From Bacteroidota bacterium (lineage in GTDB: Bacteria > Bacteroidota > Bacteroidia > Flavobacteriales > Flavobacteriaceae), in assembly GCA_024280815.1 (NCBI GenBank), contig JAJRPL010000321.1:1-5606 (forward strand): DNA of 5,606 bases, written 5' to 3'. Positions 4,927-5,606 of the stretch are shown in pieces. The position numbers and the translations under genes are program-made. Every line of letters begins with the position of its first letter. The first letter of the stretch is position 1. A model generated the notes under the pieces. That model did no database searches and was not told where the DNA came from. It was given only the letters and a program-made list of their open reading frames with translations.

Positions 4927-5606
4927 ATGCAAAAAAACCATCAAAAACACACCAAATTAAAACGTCGAAAAAGTGAAAATTTCGCAACTAACGAAATAGC
5001 CATTTTAGGCTCAAAATGCTCAATAATTAGCGATTTGGTTCAAAAAATAAGCAAAAAACTACAAAAAACTGCTAAAATTGCCTATTTTGATGCTTCCCAT
5101 TCCGATGAAATTCAAGTTCCAAATTCTGATGATTTTACATTTCATCATTCGGAGAGTTTAACGACAACAATCACATCAGAAATGAACAAGTTTAATGAAC
5201 GCATTCGCTTGTCTCAATACGATTTGTTGTTTATTAACGGAAATCATTATCAAGGTGTAAAACAAATTCTGATTTTAGACAATGAAAAAGAAGCTTCCGT
5301 AAAAAAGCGATTAGAACAATTAGATCGAATCCAGTTTGTGGTAAAATTGAATAATGATTCCAAGTATTTTGATTTTTTAGTAGAAAAATATCCCACCATT
5401 AAAAATTTAAGATGTTATGCAATTGATGATATTGATGCCATTTCAAAACATGTAGATAACTTGATTCAAGAAAAAATTGCTCCCGTACAAGGATTGGTAT
5501 TGGCAGGCGGGAAAAGTTCTAGAATGGGACAAGATAAAACACAATTAAGTTATCATGGCAAGTCACAATTAGAACATACTTTAGGTTTATTAGAAAAAAA
5601 TCGATT
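4927..5606 (+). CDS. MobA-type molybdenum cofactor nucleotidyltransferase with an extra N-terminal domain, partial
   Basis: An open frame runs from ATG 4927 off the right edge, giving 226 residues. The motif GLVLAGGKSSRMGQDKTQLSYHGKS (189-213) is the NTP-binding start of MobA-type nucleotidyltransferases, which attach GMP (or a related nucleotide) to molybdopterin; the rest of that domain is outside the window. Before it lie about 185 residues that single-domain MobA lacks. They begin with a basic stretch (residues 1-18) and then EIAILGSKCSIISDLVQKISKKLQKTAKIAYFDAS (23-57). Its order of strand, loop, helix and strand resembles the start of MobB, a GTP-binding Moco protein, but the P-loop residues GxxxxGKT are absent. 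A degenerate MobB-like domain fused to MobA is therefore plausible but not proven. The position after moaC, with a 41-base gap, fits a Moco operon. No other ATG lies before residue 86, supporting this start. Confidence 0.88.
   Translation, partial: MQKNHQKHTKLKRRKSENFATNEIAILGSKCSIISDLVQKISKKLQKTAKIAYFDASHSDEIQVPNSDDFTFHHSESLTTTITSEMNKFNERIRLSQYDLLFINGNHYQGVKQILILDNEKEASVKKRLEQLDRIQFVVKLNNDSKYFDFLVEKYPTIKNLRCYAIDDIDAISKHVDNLIQEKIAPVQGLVLAGGKSSRMGQDKTQLSYHGKSQLEHTLGLLEKNR

Overview
The window looks like chromosomal DNA from a member of the Flavobacteriaceae (Bacteroidota). It is AT-rich and its start codons lack convincing Shine-Dalgarno sequences. One promoter matches the Bacteroidota form TTTG-N20-TAnnTTTG, and palindromic intergenic repeats of the kind common in flavobacterial genomes occur throughout. 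This assignment rests on style and protein family resemblance only; the genus cannot be fixed from the sequence. All recognised genes lie on the + strand.

Region 1 (1-1214) is a sulfur-transport block. It holds the C-terminal DNA-binding end of a Crp/Fnr-family regulator, a dyad that overlaps its stop codon region, and two small membrane proteins of the YeeE/YedE (TsuA-like) family. The two proteins carry the conserved cysteine motifs GCTSGH and GACPGP and probably form a split thiosulfate or sulfur-compound transporter. Region 2 (1215-1337) is a short spacer with a palindromic repeat.

Region 3 (1338-5606) is a molybdenum cofactor (Moco) biosynthesis cluster: moaA, moeA, moaC and a partial mobA-like gene that runs off the right edge. 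MoaA and MoaC together convert GTP to cyclic pyranopterin monophosphate. MoeA inserts molybdate into molybdopterin. The MobA-type domain would add a nucleotide to make the dinucleotide form of the cofactor. MoaD, MoaE, MoaB and MoeB are not in the window.

A complete type II toxin-antitoxin module lies between moaA and moeA: a small antitoxin followed by a YafQ/RelE-type mRNA interferase. It has its own strong promoter, with a perfect palindrome in the spacer, and a roughly 100-base leader. The two strongest observations concern repeats entering genes. A 36-base in-frame stretch of moeA matches, without gaps, the palindromic repeat found just after moeA. The C-terminal end and stop codon of moaC appear to come from another palindromic repeat. 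I found no RNA genes, CRISPR array or insertion sequence, and no stretch of more than 300 bases lacks a gene.
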